A DNA stretch of 64,000 bases. Source: Phycisphaerales bacterium. GTDB lineage: Bacteria; Planctomycetota; Phycisphaerae; Sedimentisphaerales; UBA12454. Of this stretch, positions 51,438 through 60,198 are shown in pieces. Below the pieces are notes generated by a model. The model was not told the DNA's origin. It saw nothing but the letters and a program-made list of their open reading frames with translations, and did no database searches. The position numbers were made by a program, and so were the translations under genes. Numbering within the stretch: the first letter of the stretch is position 1; each line of letters opens with the position of its first letter. The stretch covers positions 17,664-81,663 of the forward strand of contig PLMU01000009.1 in assembly GCA_003142595.1 (NCBI GenBank), given 5' to 3'.

Positions 51438-51770
51438 ATGTCGGAACAGATTTATCAAAGTGAAAATCAGCAGTTGATGGAAAGGCTCCTGCGCAGAAGC
51501 GATGAGCAGACTGAAAACGCCTTTGTAACTTCAGCGGGCGGAAAGGCTGTCGGCTTTGCGGCAAAGGTCATCAGCAGAAATAGCTTCAATTATTACAATG
51601 TAAGCTCTGTCGAGCTTGAGGGCCCGGGAGCAATTCCGATGCTGATGGGCGAGGCGGTTTTAGCTGCTAATTTGGCTGAGTCGTTCACGGCACAGGGAAA
51701 TCTGCCCGCGGGCAAATATGTAATAGTGTTTAAAATAGGCGATTGCAACGCTTTTTATGCTCCGGTGTAG
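51438..51770 (+). CDS. Small phage protein, unknown
   Basis: 110 residues starting at ATG 51438. SYNQ-type helix (YQSENQQLMERLLRRSDEQTENAFVTSAGGK) followed by a compact domain NSFNYYNVSSVELEGPGAIPMLMGEAVLAANLAESFTAQGNLPAGKYVIVFKIGD. Possibly an attachment or completion protein; nothing specific. Starts just after the hub gene stop. Confidence 0.4.
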   Translation: MSEQIYQSENQQLMERLLRRSDEQTENAFVTSAGGKAVGFAAKVISRNSFNYYNVSSVELEGPGAIPMLMGEAVLAANLAESFTAQGNLPAGKYVIVFKIGDCNAFYAPV

Positions 51771-51785
51771 AAAATCAAACCACGA

Positions 51786-52076
51786 ATGAACACGAATAAA
51801 CACAAATTATTTAATTGGTATTTCAGCAGACAGATAGATCTATCGGTGCTTATACAACTCGTTTTTCTGGCGGCATTGATTGTCGGAACGTGGGTCAATC
51901 TGCAGAAGCAGCTTTCATTATTGCAGCACGACATAACAAGCCTGATTGAAACGCAAAAGGAGTTTCAGCAGCGGACTGAGGAATTAAGCAGAACAAGCAT
52001 AACCTATGAATACCGTCTGCGTGCGATTGAAAAGAAAATACCCGAAGCTGATATCGGCAAAGATGGAAAAATGTGA
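51786..52076 (+). CDS. Small membrane protein with coiled coil, holin-accessory-like
   Basis: 96 residues. One membrane segment near residues 18-37 (LSVLIQLVFLAALIVGTWVNL) is followed by a helix rich in Q, E, L and T (KQLSLLQHDITSLIETQKEFQQRTEELSRTS). This shape is typical of hemolysin XhlA or holin-associated proteins in phage lysis modules. The 5' sequence CACGAATGAACACGAATAAACACAAA is a common intergenic phrase and the start ATG lies in it, so a downstream start is possible. Confidence 0.45.
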   Translation: MNTNKHKLFNWYFSRQIDLSVLIQLVFLAALIVGTWVNLQKQLSLLQHDITSLIETQKEFQQRTEELSRTSITYEYRLRAIEKKIPEADIGKDGKM

Positions 52077-52100
52077 AAATTTATTTAAGAAGGGTTTATT

Positions 52101-52604
52101 ATGAACTGGAAAGTAATTTTATCTATTATTGTTATCGCTGCGGTTGTATTTGTTACGGGCTGTCAGTTTCTTTATGACTGCTGGCCTGCCGACATATCGC
52201 CGCTGGCGGTTAAATACGCAGGTCGTGACCCGAACAGTATTAAATGGTATGACAAAAACCTGCACACAGCCGGCGAATTAAAAAATCAGGTGATAGATAC
52301 CTATACCGGCGAACAGTTGCGGCTCGATTATCTGGCTAATCTTAACAAAGAAAAATATCAGCAGGTAATCGGCATTCTCGATTTGTCCATAAAACAGGCT
52401 GAAGCCGACAGAATGGCTGCGATAGGAACGCTTGCCCAGCCGGGCTGGCTCTTGGCGGGCCTGATGACTCTGCTGCCTATCGGGTCGTATGTTGCAGGCT
52501 GGCGGACTTTGTGGCCTTCACATTATACAGAAGAAGAAGTCCAAGCCGCCGTTCAACAAGCTCAGGATGCGGCAATCGCAACTACAAAAAGCGCAAACGC
52601 ATAA
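52101..52604 (+). CDS. Lipoprotein-like phage-operon protein, possible lysis accessory
   Basis: 167 residues. N-terminal lipobox-like sequence (AVVFVTGC) after a hydrophobic segment, a helical middle (EQLRLDYLANLNKEKYQQVIGILDLSIKQAEADRMAAIGTL) and a second hydrophobic segment near residues 114-133 (WLLAGLMTLLPIGSYVAGW). A C-terminal alanine/glutamine helix follows. It is the last gene of the virion operon, where lysis genes often sit, but no Rz, holin or endolysin motif is clear. Function unknown. Confidence 0.45.
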   Translation: MNWKVILSIIVIAAVVFVTGCQFLYDCWPADISPLAVKYAGRDPNSIKWYDKNLHTAGELKNQVIDTYTGEQLRLDYLANLNKEKYQQVIGILDLSIKQAEADRMAAIGTLAQPGWLLAGLMTLLPIGSYVAGWRTLWPSHYTEEEVQAAVQQAQDAAIATTKSANA

Positions 52605-52726
52605 TAAAAAGTTTTTTATCGGTCTTTAAAATAAAAAAAGCGTTTTTTTGTCTCAAATCAGATTAATCCGCAGGGCGAATAAACCGATATTTTGCAAAGG
52701 ATTATCCTTTATTTGGACATGCAGAT

Positions 52727-54334
52727 ATGACTACCAGGAGACAGCGAAAAGTACTTGTTATTGATGATAGCCAACCGAACCTTGTTCTTCTCAAGGCGCA
52801 TCTGAACAGTATGGGACTGATTGCGCTGCTTGCGGATAATGCCAAAGATGGCATTGCTATTGCAGCCGAACAAAAGCCGGATATTATCCTGCTTGATGTG
52901 ATGATGCCGGAGATTGACGGTTTTGAAACCTGCAGGCGACTCAAAGCCGATGTTCGCACGTCATCGATACCGGTAATTTTTGTTTCAGCCAGGGACCAGA
53001 GCGAGGATAAAATCGGCGGTCTTAAACTTGGCGCTGTCGATTATGTAACCAAGCCATTTAACAAAGGCGAGTTGCAGGCCCGTGTAGGAATTGTTCTTCA
53101 GATGACGGAGCTTCAGGAAAGGCTGCTTTTACTTGCGAATACCGATGAGCTTACCGGCCTGTCGAACAGACGGCACTTTTTTGAAATTCTTGAACGTGAG
53201 GTGCTTGGGGCAAAGATACGCGGCGGTTCAGTTGCAGTGATGATGTTTGATGTTGACCATTTCAAGAATGTCAATGATTCATACGGACATTTGAGCGGCG
53301 ACAGGATTCTTCAACAGGTAGGCAAAATTCTTAATGAAAATATTTATCCGCTGGATTTGGCGGCAAGGTATGGCGGCGAAGAGTTTGTTATTGTAATGCC
53401 GGGTATGCCGGCAGAAATTGCGACACAGCGGGCGGAAAAACTGTGTTCGATTGTTGATAAAAACAACTGGGAAATTGCCAGCCAGCCGATATCGATTACA
53501 TGCAGTGTTGGTGTTGCGATTTTTGACGGCGACGATTCGACCGACCCTTATGAACTTATAAAAAGAGCGGATGATGCTCTCTACGCCGCCAAACATCGCG
53601 GCAGAAACTGCGTTGTCTCTTATGACAAACTGAGTCAGCAGGAGCGGGAGATGGTTCCTCATCAGGATGAGGATTTCCGCGAACTGCAGACAAAAATATC
53701 ATCGCTTGCTCTGCAGATAAGAGAGCAGACTATGGGCATAATATCCGCCTTTACAAAGGCAATTGCAGCCAAAGACCCTTATCTTGCCGGTCATGTCGAA
53801 AACGTCAAAGTGTATTCGGTTGCGATAGCAAAGCAGATGGGCGTTTCTGAATCGCTTGTCGGACAGCTTTGGACCGCTGCGATGCTGCACGACCTGGGCA
53901 AAATAATTATTCCCAATCATATCCTGCACAAAACATCAGGCCTCACCGATGATGAGAGAAGAATTATTCAGCGTCATCCGATAGCAAGCGCCGATATACT
54001 TGCGCCAATCGGTATTTTCGGTCAGGAAATAGTAATTATCAGGCATCACCATGAAAACTTTGACGGCACCGGCTACCCCAACGGGCTTGTCGGTAAAAAT
54101 ATTCCTATCGGTTCGAGGATTCTTGCCGTCGCAAACAGTTTCGATTCGATAACATCTGTAAAACCATGGAATTCCGAAATCAAATCTGCAGAGGACGCCA
54201 TCGGTGAAATAGTTAGTCTTGCCGGCTCGCAGTTTGACCCTGAAGTGGTAGAGGCTTTCAAAAAAGCGTATGCTGAAAATCACAGCCTCTGGCCGCTGGC
54301 GCAGAAACATCAGGTTGAGTGCGTCGCGCAATAG
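52727..54334 (+). CDS. REC-GGDEF-HD-GYP cyclic-di-GMP regulator
   Basis: 535 residues with three domains. A receiver (1-125) has the phospho-Asp in ILLDVMMPE and Lys in KPFNKG. A GGDEF domain (about 140-310) has the active-site GGEEF in RYGGEEFVIVMPG. An HD-GYP domain (about 340-520) has HDLGK and HHENFDGTGYP. The protein can thus in principle make and break cyclic-di-GMP, with the phosphorylated receiver choosing the direction. Carrying an intact synthase and an HD-GYP phosphodiesterase in one chain is less common than the EAL combination. No sensor kinase is next to it. It is convergent with dnaA. Confidence 0.9.
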   Translation: MTTRRQRKVLVIDDSQPNLVLLKAHLNSMGLIALLADNAKDGIAIAAEQKPDIILLDVMMPEIDGFETCRRLKADVRTSSIPVIFVSARDQSEDKIGGLKLGAVDYVTKPFNKGELQARVGIVLQMTELQERLLLLANTDELTGLSNRRHFFEILEREVLGAKIRGGSVAVMMFDVDHFKNVNDSYGHLSGDRILQQVGKILNENIYPLDLAARYGGEEFVIVMPGMPAEIATQRAEKLCSIVDKNNWEIASQPISITCSVGVAIFDGDDSTDPYELIKRADDALYAAKHRGRNCVVSYDKLSQQEREMVPHQDEDFRELQTKISSLALQIREQTMGIISAFTKAIAAKDPYLAGHVENVKVYSVAIAKQMGVSESLVGQLWTAAMLHDLGKIIIPNHILHKTSGLTDDERRIIQRHPIASADILAPIGIFGQEIVIIRHHHENFDGTGYPNGLVGKNIPIGSRILAVANSFDSITSVKPWNSEIKSAEDAIGEIVSLAGSQFDPEVVEAFKKAYAENHSLWPLAQKHQVECVAQ

Positions 54335-54366
54335 TTTGTTTTAAATTTCTCTGCCGGCAGCGGAAT

Positions 54367-55668
54367 TTATTTTGTGATTCGTTTTGTCAGGTCCGCAAGC
54401 TGCGATTTAATCTTTTCGTTTGATTGCACCAATTCGGTAATTTTCCCGCAGGCGTGCATTACGGTAGTATGGTCTCTGCCGCCCAGATGGCCGCCGATTT
54501 CCTCAAGACTGTGATTGGTCAGACTTCGCGCCAGATACATACAAATCTGTCTTGGCATCGTGATGCTCTGGCTGCGTTTTTTGCTCTGCAGGTCGGCCGG
54601 GCGGACATCGAAATAAGTGGTTACGACTTTTATGATATCGGTTATTGATACATTTTTGTCTGTTGATTCCTTGTCGCCAAGCGCAATTCGTGCAAATTCC
54701 TTTGAGATGTCCTGCTGGCCGGGGCCGACAAGAGCGTAAAGCGTTGTAAGAGCACCTTCAATCTCGCGAATATTGGCTTTGACTCTTCCCGCGATGTATT
54801 CAGCGGCGTCATCGGCAATTTTCATTCCGCGAAGTCTTGCTTTTTTCTGCACTATTGCGATTCTTGTTTCAAAACTCGGCGTATCGATTCTGGCAACCAG
54901 TCCGCATTTGAATCTGCTTGTAAGTCTTTCCGGCAGGGAGGGTATTTCCCCCGGCGCCGCGTCGGCGCTTAGGACTATCTGGCTTCGGTTGTCGTAAAGA
55001 GCGTTGAATGTATGAAAGAATTCTTCCTGGCTCTGGTCGCGTTCCCGCAAAAACTGCACATCGTCAATCACCAGCAGGTCAACTTTTCTATACTGGTCCT
55101 TGAAATCGGGCAAAGAGCCCTGACCGATTGCGTTGATGAAGCGGTTGACGAACTCCTCGCAGCTTAAAAATTGTATTTTTGCGTTGGGATAATTATTCTG
55201 CGTCTCTCTGCAGATTGCGTGAAGCAGATGAGTCTTGCCCAGACCTACCGTTCCGAAAATAAACAGCGGATTATATGTTGTCCCCAGCGCCTTGCTTACC
55301 GCTATGCAGCTTGCATGCGCCAGCCTGTTGCAGGGCCCGACGACAAAATTATCGAATGTATAATCCGGATGAGTCCGAAACTCAGCGGCAGGAGATTTTG
55401 CCGATTTGCCTTTTGTGGTTTTGCCGTCGCTGCTGAACTTTATTGTTACAAGATGCCCTGTAATCTGCTGTGCCGCGAGAGTAAAGCCGCTGATGCACGT
55501 ATCCTGCAGAAAACCTGCGCTTTGGCTGTCTGGGCAGTTTATCTCAAGCATACCACCGCTGAAATTTTTAAGCGTCAGGTTATCGAACCAGCTCCTGCTG
55601 TTTACAGGGTCAAGTACCTTTACCCGCTCGACTATCGCCTCGAATATTTCTTTTGCATCCTGTGCCAA
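54367..55668 (-). CDS. dnaA: Chromosomal replication initiator DnaA
   Basis: 433 residues. The domain III AAA+ core has Walker A GTVGLGKTHLLHA, Walker B LVIDDVQFL and the arginine-finger region. The domain IV signature ICMYLARSLTNHSLEEIGGHLGGRDHTTVMHACGKI binds DnaA boxes. It begins at TTG (55668) with GGTGAG upstream; no ATG is near the first residues, so TTG is likely real. DnaN is not adjacent and no DnaA-box cluster is visible around the gene, consistent with planctomycetes, where dnaA is often away from the origin. Confidence 0.95.
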   Translation of the reverse strand: MAQDAKEIFEAIVERVKVLDPVNSRSWFDNLTLKNFSGGMLEINCPDSQSAGFLQDTCISGFTLAAQQITGHLVTIKFSSDGKTTKGKSAKSPAAEFRTHPDYTFDNFVVGPCNRLAHASCIAVSKALGTTYNPLFIFGTVGLGKTHLLHAICRETQNNYPNAKIQFLSCEEFVNRFINAIGQGSLPDFKDQYRKVDLLVIDDVQFLRERDQSQEEFFHTFNALYDNRSQIVLSADAAPGEIPSLPERLTSRFKCGLVARIDTPSFETRIAIVQKKARLRGMKIADDAAEYIAGRVKANIREIEGALTTLYALVGPGQQDISKEFARIALGDKESTDKNVSITDIIKVVTTYFDVRPADLQSKKRSQSITMPRQICMYLARSLTNHSLEEIGGHLGGRDHTTVMHACGKITELVQSNEKIKSQLADLTKRITK

Positions 55669-55937
55669 TTTCTTTACTCACCGAAAGTTTAACAAAGTTT
55701 CATTAAAAAGAAGATACATCCCTGTAAAAAACATAAGGTCCACTCACGCCGTTGAGTATTTAATTGAATTGCAAGATTCACCGTCCTTGATAACAGGAAT
55801 TTACAGTCCGCCGACGATTTTGTCAAAAGAAAAATGCAATTTATCTCCCTTTGCCACATACCCTGCATTCAAAAACTTTTTTAACCTCTTTATTTTAACA
55901 ATCTTGCCGTATATAATGGCCGTTTTGGAAATATCTT

Positions 55938-56861
55938 ATGGGAATTTTTACTAAAACTCTTGATTACATAAAAACTCATCTCGGCAAGACCCGCGATAAG
56001 ATAAAATCCTCTCTGCAGGCGGTTTTGACTATCGGCAGGGACATCGACGATGAGCTTCTCGACAAACTGGAGGAAACGCTTGTCAGCGACGATATCGGCG
56101 TTGAGACAACCGAAAAACTCATCTCCGACCTCCGCGCCGCCTACAAAACAAAAAAAATAGCAAAGACTGAAGACGTCATTCCATTTTTAAAAGAGCAGAT
56201 AAAAAGCTACTGGCTCGCTCAGGACCGCCAATTGAACATCGCACCTGCCGGCCCGACAGTCATTCTCATCGCCGGCGTCAACGGCTCAGGCAAAACCACC
56301 AGCATCGCAAAGCTCGCTTATATTTTAAGCCGCACCGGCGAAAAGGTCATCGTCGCCGCCTGCGACACATTCCGCGCTGCGGCAGTTGAGCAGCTTTCAA
56401 TCTGGGCTCAGCGCATCGGCGTTGAAATCGTCAAGCACGCCCAGAACTCCGACCCCGCCGCAGTTGCCTATGATGCCTGTTCAGCCGCAGTCGCAAGAGG
56501 CGCAAAATATCTCATCCTCGACACCGCAGGCCGATTGCACACACAGAAAAATCTTATGAAGGAGCTTACAAAAATCCGCGACGTCGTCGCAAAGCAGATT
56601 CCCACCTCGCCGCACGAAGTTTTACTTGTGCTCGACGCCACCACAGGCCAGAACGCCATCGCGCAGGCAAAAATGTTCACCGCCGCCATTAACGTCAGCG
56701 GCATATTCCTCGCAAAGCTCGACGGCACCGCCCGCGGCGGAATTGTTATCGCGATTAAAGACCAGCTCAACATTCCGGTAAAATTTGTCGGCCTTGGCGA
56801 AAAGCCCGAGGACATCGCAGAGTTTGACCCCGCCACTTTTGTCGAAGCTCTATTCAATTGA
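55938..56861 (+). CDS. ftsY: Signal recognition particle receptor FtsY
   Basis: 307 residues: an NG domain with little acidic A region. G-motifs GVNGSGKTT (G1), DTFRAAAVEQL (G2/IBD), DTAGR (G3), and TTGQNAIAQAKMF followed by AKLDGTARGG (G4), with GLGEKPEDIAEFD at the end. It guides ribosome-nascent chains to the Sec translocon. TATAAT at 55912-55917 would place the transcript start very close to the ATG, and no Shine-Dalgarno sequence is seen, so a short leader is likely. The 3' end is repeated in the DNA just downstream. Confidence 0.95.
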   Translation: MGIFTKTLDYIKTHLGKTRDKIKSSLQAVLTIGRDIDDELLDKLEETLVSDDIGVETTEKLISDLRAAYKTKKIAKTEDVIPFLKEQIKSYWLAQDRQLNIAPAGPTVILIAGVNGSGKTTSIAKLAYILSRTGEKVIVAACDTFRAAAVEQLSIWAQRIGVEIVKHAQNSDPAAVAYDACSAAVARGAKYLILDTAGRLHTQKNLMKELTKIRDVVAKQIPTSPHEVLLVLDATTGQNAIAQAKMFTAAINVSGIFLAKLDGTARGGIVIAIKDQLNIPVKFVGLGEKPEDIAEFDPATFVEALFN

Positions 56862-56961
56862 TTTAAATATCAGAGCGTAGACCCCCTAGTGGACGGAGCT
56901 CTATTTAACTGATTTATATTTGAGCGTAGACCTCTTAGGGGTCGAGGCGTTATTTAACTAA
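56841..56961 (+). repeat. Tandem repeats of the ftsY 3' end
   Basis: Three consecutive units of about 50 bp start at 56841, 56892 and 56941. Each contains the GAAGCTCTATTCAATTGA-type sequence encoding the last FtsY residues and a stop (TTCAATTGA, TTTAACTGA, TTTAACTAA) plus GAGCGTAGACC (the first two). The second and third copies are degenerate and noncoding. They could come from slippage or from repeated recombination at the gene end. Confidence 0.7.
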
Positions 56962-57041
56962 AATTCGCCCCTTTTTCCCCCGGATTATTTTGCCATAACT
57001 GCATTAAAATAAGGCATTTATAAAAATTTTTCGTCTGTTTT

Positions 57042-57070
57042 TTGCTTTTTGCCAATTTATTTGTTATAAT
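57042..57070 (+). promoter_or_regulatory. Sigma70-like promoter of the small ORF unit
   Basis: TTGCTT (57042-57047), exactly 17 bp, and a perfect TATAAT (57065-57070). Transcription would start near 57077, 36 bases before the GTG of the 34-residue ORF. One of the best promoter matches in the window. Confidence 0.7.
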
Positions 57071-57112
57071 GCACTCATAATTAAAGAAGAAGATTATTTG
57101 AGAAGGTGTGAA

Positions 57113-57217
57113 GTGGCGAAAATTAGAAGTTTTTATTATGAAACATGGCTTCCGTTTACCTTTAACAAAAAGCGGATTCTTATTCTTGCGGTAGCCAGTT
57201 TTATCGCTATGTGCTGA
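57113..57217 (+). CDS. Small 34-residue membrane-like protein (candidate)
   Basis: GTG start at 57113 with GAAGGTG about six bases upstream; 34 codons then TGA. The protein starts MAKIRSFYYETWLPFTFNKK and ends in a hydrophobic segment (RILILAVASFIAMC), so a single membrane span is likely. It lies between a strong promoter and a clear terminator (57257-57286), so it forms a self-contained transcription unit of about 210 bases. The RNA itself could be the functional product instead. No homologue is recalled. Confidence 0.45.
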   Translation: MAKIRSFYYETWLPFTFNKKRILILAVASFIAMC

Positions 57218-57256
57218 ATTTTACGCGTAGTTGCGCTCGGTGAATTATTAAAGCTG

Positions 57257-57286
57257 ACGGCCGGTTGGAAAAATCGGCCGTTTTTT
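57257..57286 (+). terminator. Intrinsic terminator of the small ORF unit
   Basis: ACGGCCG (57257-57263) pairs with CGGCCGT (57275-57281), 11-base loop, then TTTTTT. Ends the transcript about 40 bases after the small ORF stop. Confidence 0.8.
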
Positions 57287-57364
57287 ATGCGCAAAGGTTT
57301 TATTTGACAAAAACAGCTCTTTAACTTACCTTTTCTTTGTGTTTTTTGTGGCAGGATTTTTAAA

Positions 57365-58342
57365 ATGATTATCGTAACAGGTGGCTGCGGTTTTATAGGT
57401 TCGGCTCTTGTCGCCGCTCTTAACGCCAAAGGCGTCAAGGACATCCTTGTTGTCGATATCCTTTCTAACGATGAAAAATGGAAAAATCTCCGCCGGTTAT
57501 CCTTTACAGACTATCTCGAGGCTCAGGACTTTCTCGATATTATCACCGCAGGCAAATTCAATCTGCCTGTCGAGGCTGTTTTCCATCTCGGCGCCTGCTC
57601 ATCGACTACCGAAATAAACGCCTCATATCTTATAAAGAACAATTTTGAGTATTCGAAAGCTGTCGCGTCTTTTGCGTTCGATAAAAAAGCCCGCTATGTT
57701 TACGCCTCCAGCGCAGCGACCTACGGCGACGGCTTGAAAGGCTTCAGCGACGACCATGAAAAATTGGCCTCGCTTGTCCCTCTCAATATGTATGGCCAGT
57801 CAAAGCAGATGTTTGATCTCTGGGCTCTGGGTAACGGAATGCTGAAAAAAATTGTCGGCCTCAAATATTTCAACGTCTTTGGTCCGAACGAATATCACAA
57901 GGCCGATATGCGAAGTTTCATCTTAAAAGGCTACCAGCAGATAAAGCAAACCGGCAAGGTCCGCCTCTTTAAGTCATACAATCCTCAGTATCCCGACGGC
58001 GGCCAGATGAGAGATTTCCTTTATGTAAAAGATGCCGTCGATATGACGCTGTTTTTCCTCGATAACAAAAAACCCGCCGGCATTTTCAATATCGGCACCG
58101 GCCGTCCGCGCACCTGGCTCGATTTGGCAAACGCCTTATTTGCCGCGATGAACCAAAAGCCGGATATTGAATTTGTCGATATGCCCCCGTCCGTTAGAAA
58201 TCAGTATCAGTATTTCACACAGGCCGACATCACCAAAATCCGCGCCGCAGGATACAAAAAAGATATTACCCCTCTCGAAGACAGCGTCAAAGATTATGTG
58301 CAGAATTATTTGCAGAAAGATAATTATCTTTCCGCCGGTTAG
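57365..58342 (+). CDS. hldD: ADP-L-glycero-D-manno-heptose-6-epimerase
   Basis: 325 residues, extended short-chain dehydrogenase. NADP-binding TGGCGFIGSALV at residues 5-16, catalytic YGQSK near 137 with Ser in YASSAATYGDG, and the family end GGQMRDFLYVKDAV and NIGTGRPRTWLDLANA. It epimerises ADP-D-glycero-mannoheptose to the L-form needed for the inner core of lipopolysaccharide. Its presence implies heptose-containing LPS. Other heptose genes are not here. An AGGA site is about 9 bases upstream. The TMTC-like genes follow, starting 93 bp after its stop. Confidence 0.9.
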   Translation: MIIVTGGCGFIGSALVAALNAKGVKDILVVDILSNDEKWKNLRRLSFTDYLEAQDFLDIITAGKFNLPVEAVFHLGACSSTTEINASYLIKNNFEYSKAVASFAFDKKARYVYASSAATYGDGLKGFSDDHEKLASLVPLNMYGQSKQMFDLWALGNGMLKKIVGLKYFNVFGPNEYHKADMRSFILKGYQQIKQTGKVRLFKSYNPQYPDGGQMRDFLYVKDAVDMTLFFLDNKKPAGIFNIGTGRPRTWLDLANALFAAMNQKPDIEFVDMPPSVRNQYQYFTQADITKIRAAGYKKDITPLEDSVKDYVQNYLQKDNYLSAG

Positions 58343-58435
58343 CCGCTTTACCTGCTAAAGGGTTCGTCATTTTTAACCGGCCCTAACTGGTTTTGCTTCT
58401 TGACAACAGATGTTCGTGTAAATATATTGTTGCCT

Positions 58436-60187
58436 ATGCCACAGCAGGTTAAAAAATCTCTTATCATTTCGATTTATTTCGCCTTAACAGTCAGCGCGTT
58501 GCTGGTCTTCTGGCAGGTCAGGAATTTTGATTTCGTCAATTATGACGATGATGCTTATGTATATAAAAATCCTTACGTTCTAAACGGTCTCACACCCGCC
58601 GGGGTCATCTGGGCTTTTACAACCGATACGTCCAGTCATTGGCATCCCTTAACCTGGCTTTCGCTTATGCTCGATTGTCAATTGTTCGGCCCAGGTCCTG
58701 CGGGGTTTCATCTTACTAATCTTTTCTTTCACATCGTAAACACTTTGCTTCTTTTCCTTGTCCTCAAGCAAATGACAAATGCGATTTGGCAAAGCGCCTT
58801 TGTGGCCGCTCTCTTTGCTCTCCACCCGATGCATGTCGAATCGGTAGCATGGATAGTGGGACGAAAGGATGTTTTGAGTGCCTTATTCTGGTTCCTTACG
58901 ATGGGAGCATACTTTGCTTATATTCGTCGCCCCGGAGCGTTTCGATATACTGTGACTTTGGTGTTGTTTGCACTGGGTCTTATGGCTAAACCGATGCTCG
59001 TAACACTGCCGTTTGTTCTCCTGCTTTTTGATTATTGGCCGCTGGATCGATTTGCGGCATCTCGAATCGTCAAGACCGCAGGCGATAAATCCCATAAACC
59101 TGCCCCGATTCACGATGGACGCGCGGTTCTATATAGAATAATAATTGAAAAAATTCCTTTCTTTGCTCTTGTTGCCGTTTCAAGTATTGTTACTTTTATG
59201 ATGATGCGAAGCGGCGGAAGAGTAATGAATATGGATATGCTTCCTCTGAACAGCAGGATTGTAAATGCTGTTTTATCTTACGTCAGGTATCTATACAAAA
59301 TGGTCTGGCCGCAAAACCTCGCTGCGTTTTATCCGTTCGACATCGGCGAATTTCCATTTTGGCAGGTTGCGGCCTGTGTGCTGCTGCTGCTCGTTATATC
59401 CATTTTTGTGATTTCCTTTGGGCGAAAACAAAAGTATTTGCCCGTAGGCTGGTTCTGGTTTGTCGGAACACTTGTGCCGGTCATAGGATTTGTTCAGGTC
59501 GGTTTGCAGGCCTATGCTGACCGTTATACCTATATTCCGTATATAGGTCTGTTCGTAATGCTTACCTGGGGTTTGCCGCAGCTTCTTTCTAAATGGATTT
59601 CGGCGTCGCCTCAACGGAAAATCGCTCTTGGCCTATCGATGATACTGATACTGACGACCCTTGGAATATGTACTCATCGACAGACAAGCTATTGGAAAAA
59701 CAGTATCACACTTTTTTCACACGTACTGGAGGTAACAGAAAACAATTATGTCGCATACAACAATCGTAGTGTTGCTTACGGCGACCTTGGCTGCTGGTCC
59801 CAGGCGGTAGAGGATGTCAGCCAGGCCGTAAGAATCAATCCGAATTACGCCAGGGGACATTATAATCTTGGCCTTGCTTACGCCAATCTTGGCCGCTTGC
59901 CAGAAGCGATAGAAGCCTATAAGCAGGCCGTAAGACTCAAGCCGAATTATATCTTGGCCTATAATAATCTCGGCGTTACTTACGGCAATCTTGACCGCTT
60001 GCCCGAAGCGATAGAGGCCTTTAAGCAGGTCATAAAAATCAAACCGGATTCGGCCGAAGCACACTATAATCTTGGCAATGCTTACCTGGCGATAGGCGAC
60101 AAAAATTCCGCTCTGGCAGAATATAATATTCTTAAGTCCCTGGAATCAGAATTCGCAAATAAACTCTTAAAAAAGATTAACAAATGA
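58436..60187 (+). CDS. TMTC-like membrane protein with C-terminal TPRs (copy 1)
   Basis: About 583 residues. The N-terminal 390 hold around ten membrane segments and an acidic NFDFVNYDDD loop after the first span, as in eukaryotic TMTC and other GT-C glycosyltransferases. Family landmarks are NWHPLTW-type SHWHPLTWLSLMLDCQLFG, ALHPMHVESVAWI and QAYADRYTYIPYIGLF. The last 140 residues are four TPR units of 34 residues (for example YARGHYNLGLAYANLGRLPEAIEAYKQAVRLKPN) and a final non-TPR helix. ATG at 58436 is preferred over TTG at 58400. No Shine-Dalgarno sequence is seen. Likely a membrane sugar or peptide-modifying protein; substrate unknown. Confidence 0.75.
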   Translation: MPQQVKKSLIISIYFALTVSALLVFWQVRNFDFVNYDDDAYVYKNPYVLNGLTPAGVIWAFTTDTSSHWHPLTWLSLMLDCQLFGPGPAGFHLTNLFFHIVNTLLLFLVLKQMTNAIWQSAFVAALFALHPMHVESVAWIVGRKDVLSALFWFLTMGAYFAYIRRPGAFRYTVTLVLFALGLMAKPMLVTLPFVLLLFDYWPLDRFAASRIVKTAGDKSHKPAPIHDGRAVLYRIIIEKIPFFALVAVSSIVTFMMMRSGGRVMNMDMLPLNSRIVNAVLSYVRYLYKMVWPQNLAAFYPFDIGEFPFWQVAACVLLLLVISIFVISFGRKQKYLPVGWFWFVGTLVPVIGFVQVGLQAYADRYTYIPYIGLFVMLTWGLPQLLSKWISASPQRKIALGLSMILILTTLGICTHRQTSYWKNSITLFSHVLEVTENNYVAYNNRSVAYGDLGCWSQAVEDVSQAVRINPNYARGHYNLGLAYANLGRLPEAIEAYKQAVRLKPNYILAYNNLGVTYGNLDRLPEAIEAFKQVIKIKPDSAEAHYNLGNAYLAIGDKNSALAEYNILKSLESEFANKLLKKINK

Positions 60188-60198
60188 AAATGTAACCT

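Noticed and set aside
55669..55937. Possible oriC between dnaA and ftsY
   Set aside because: AT-rich but no DnaA-box cluster or unwinding repeats are visible; treated as a promoter region only.
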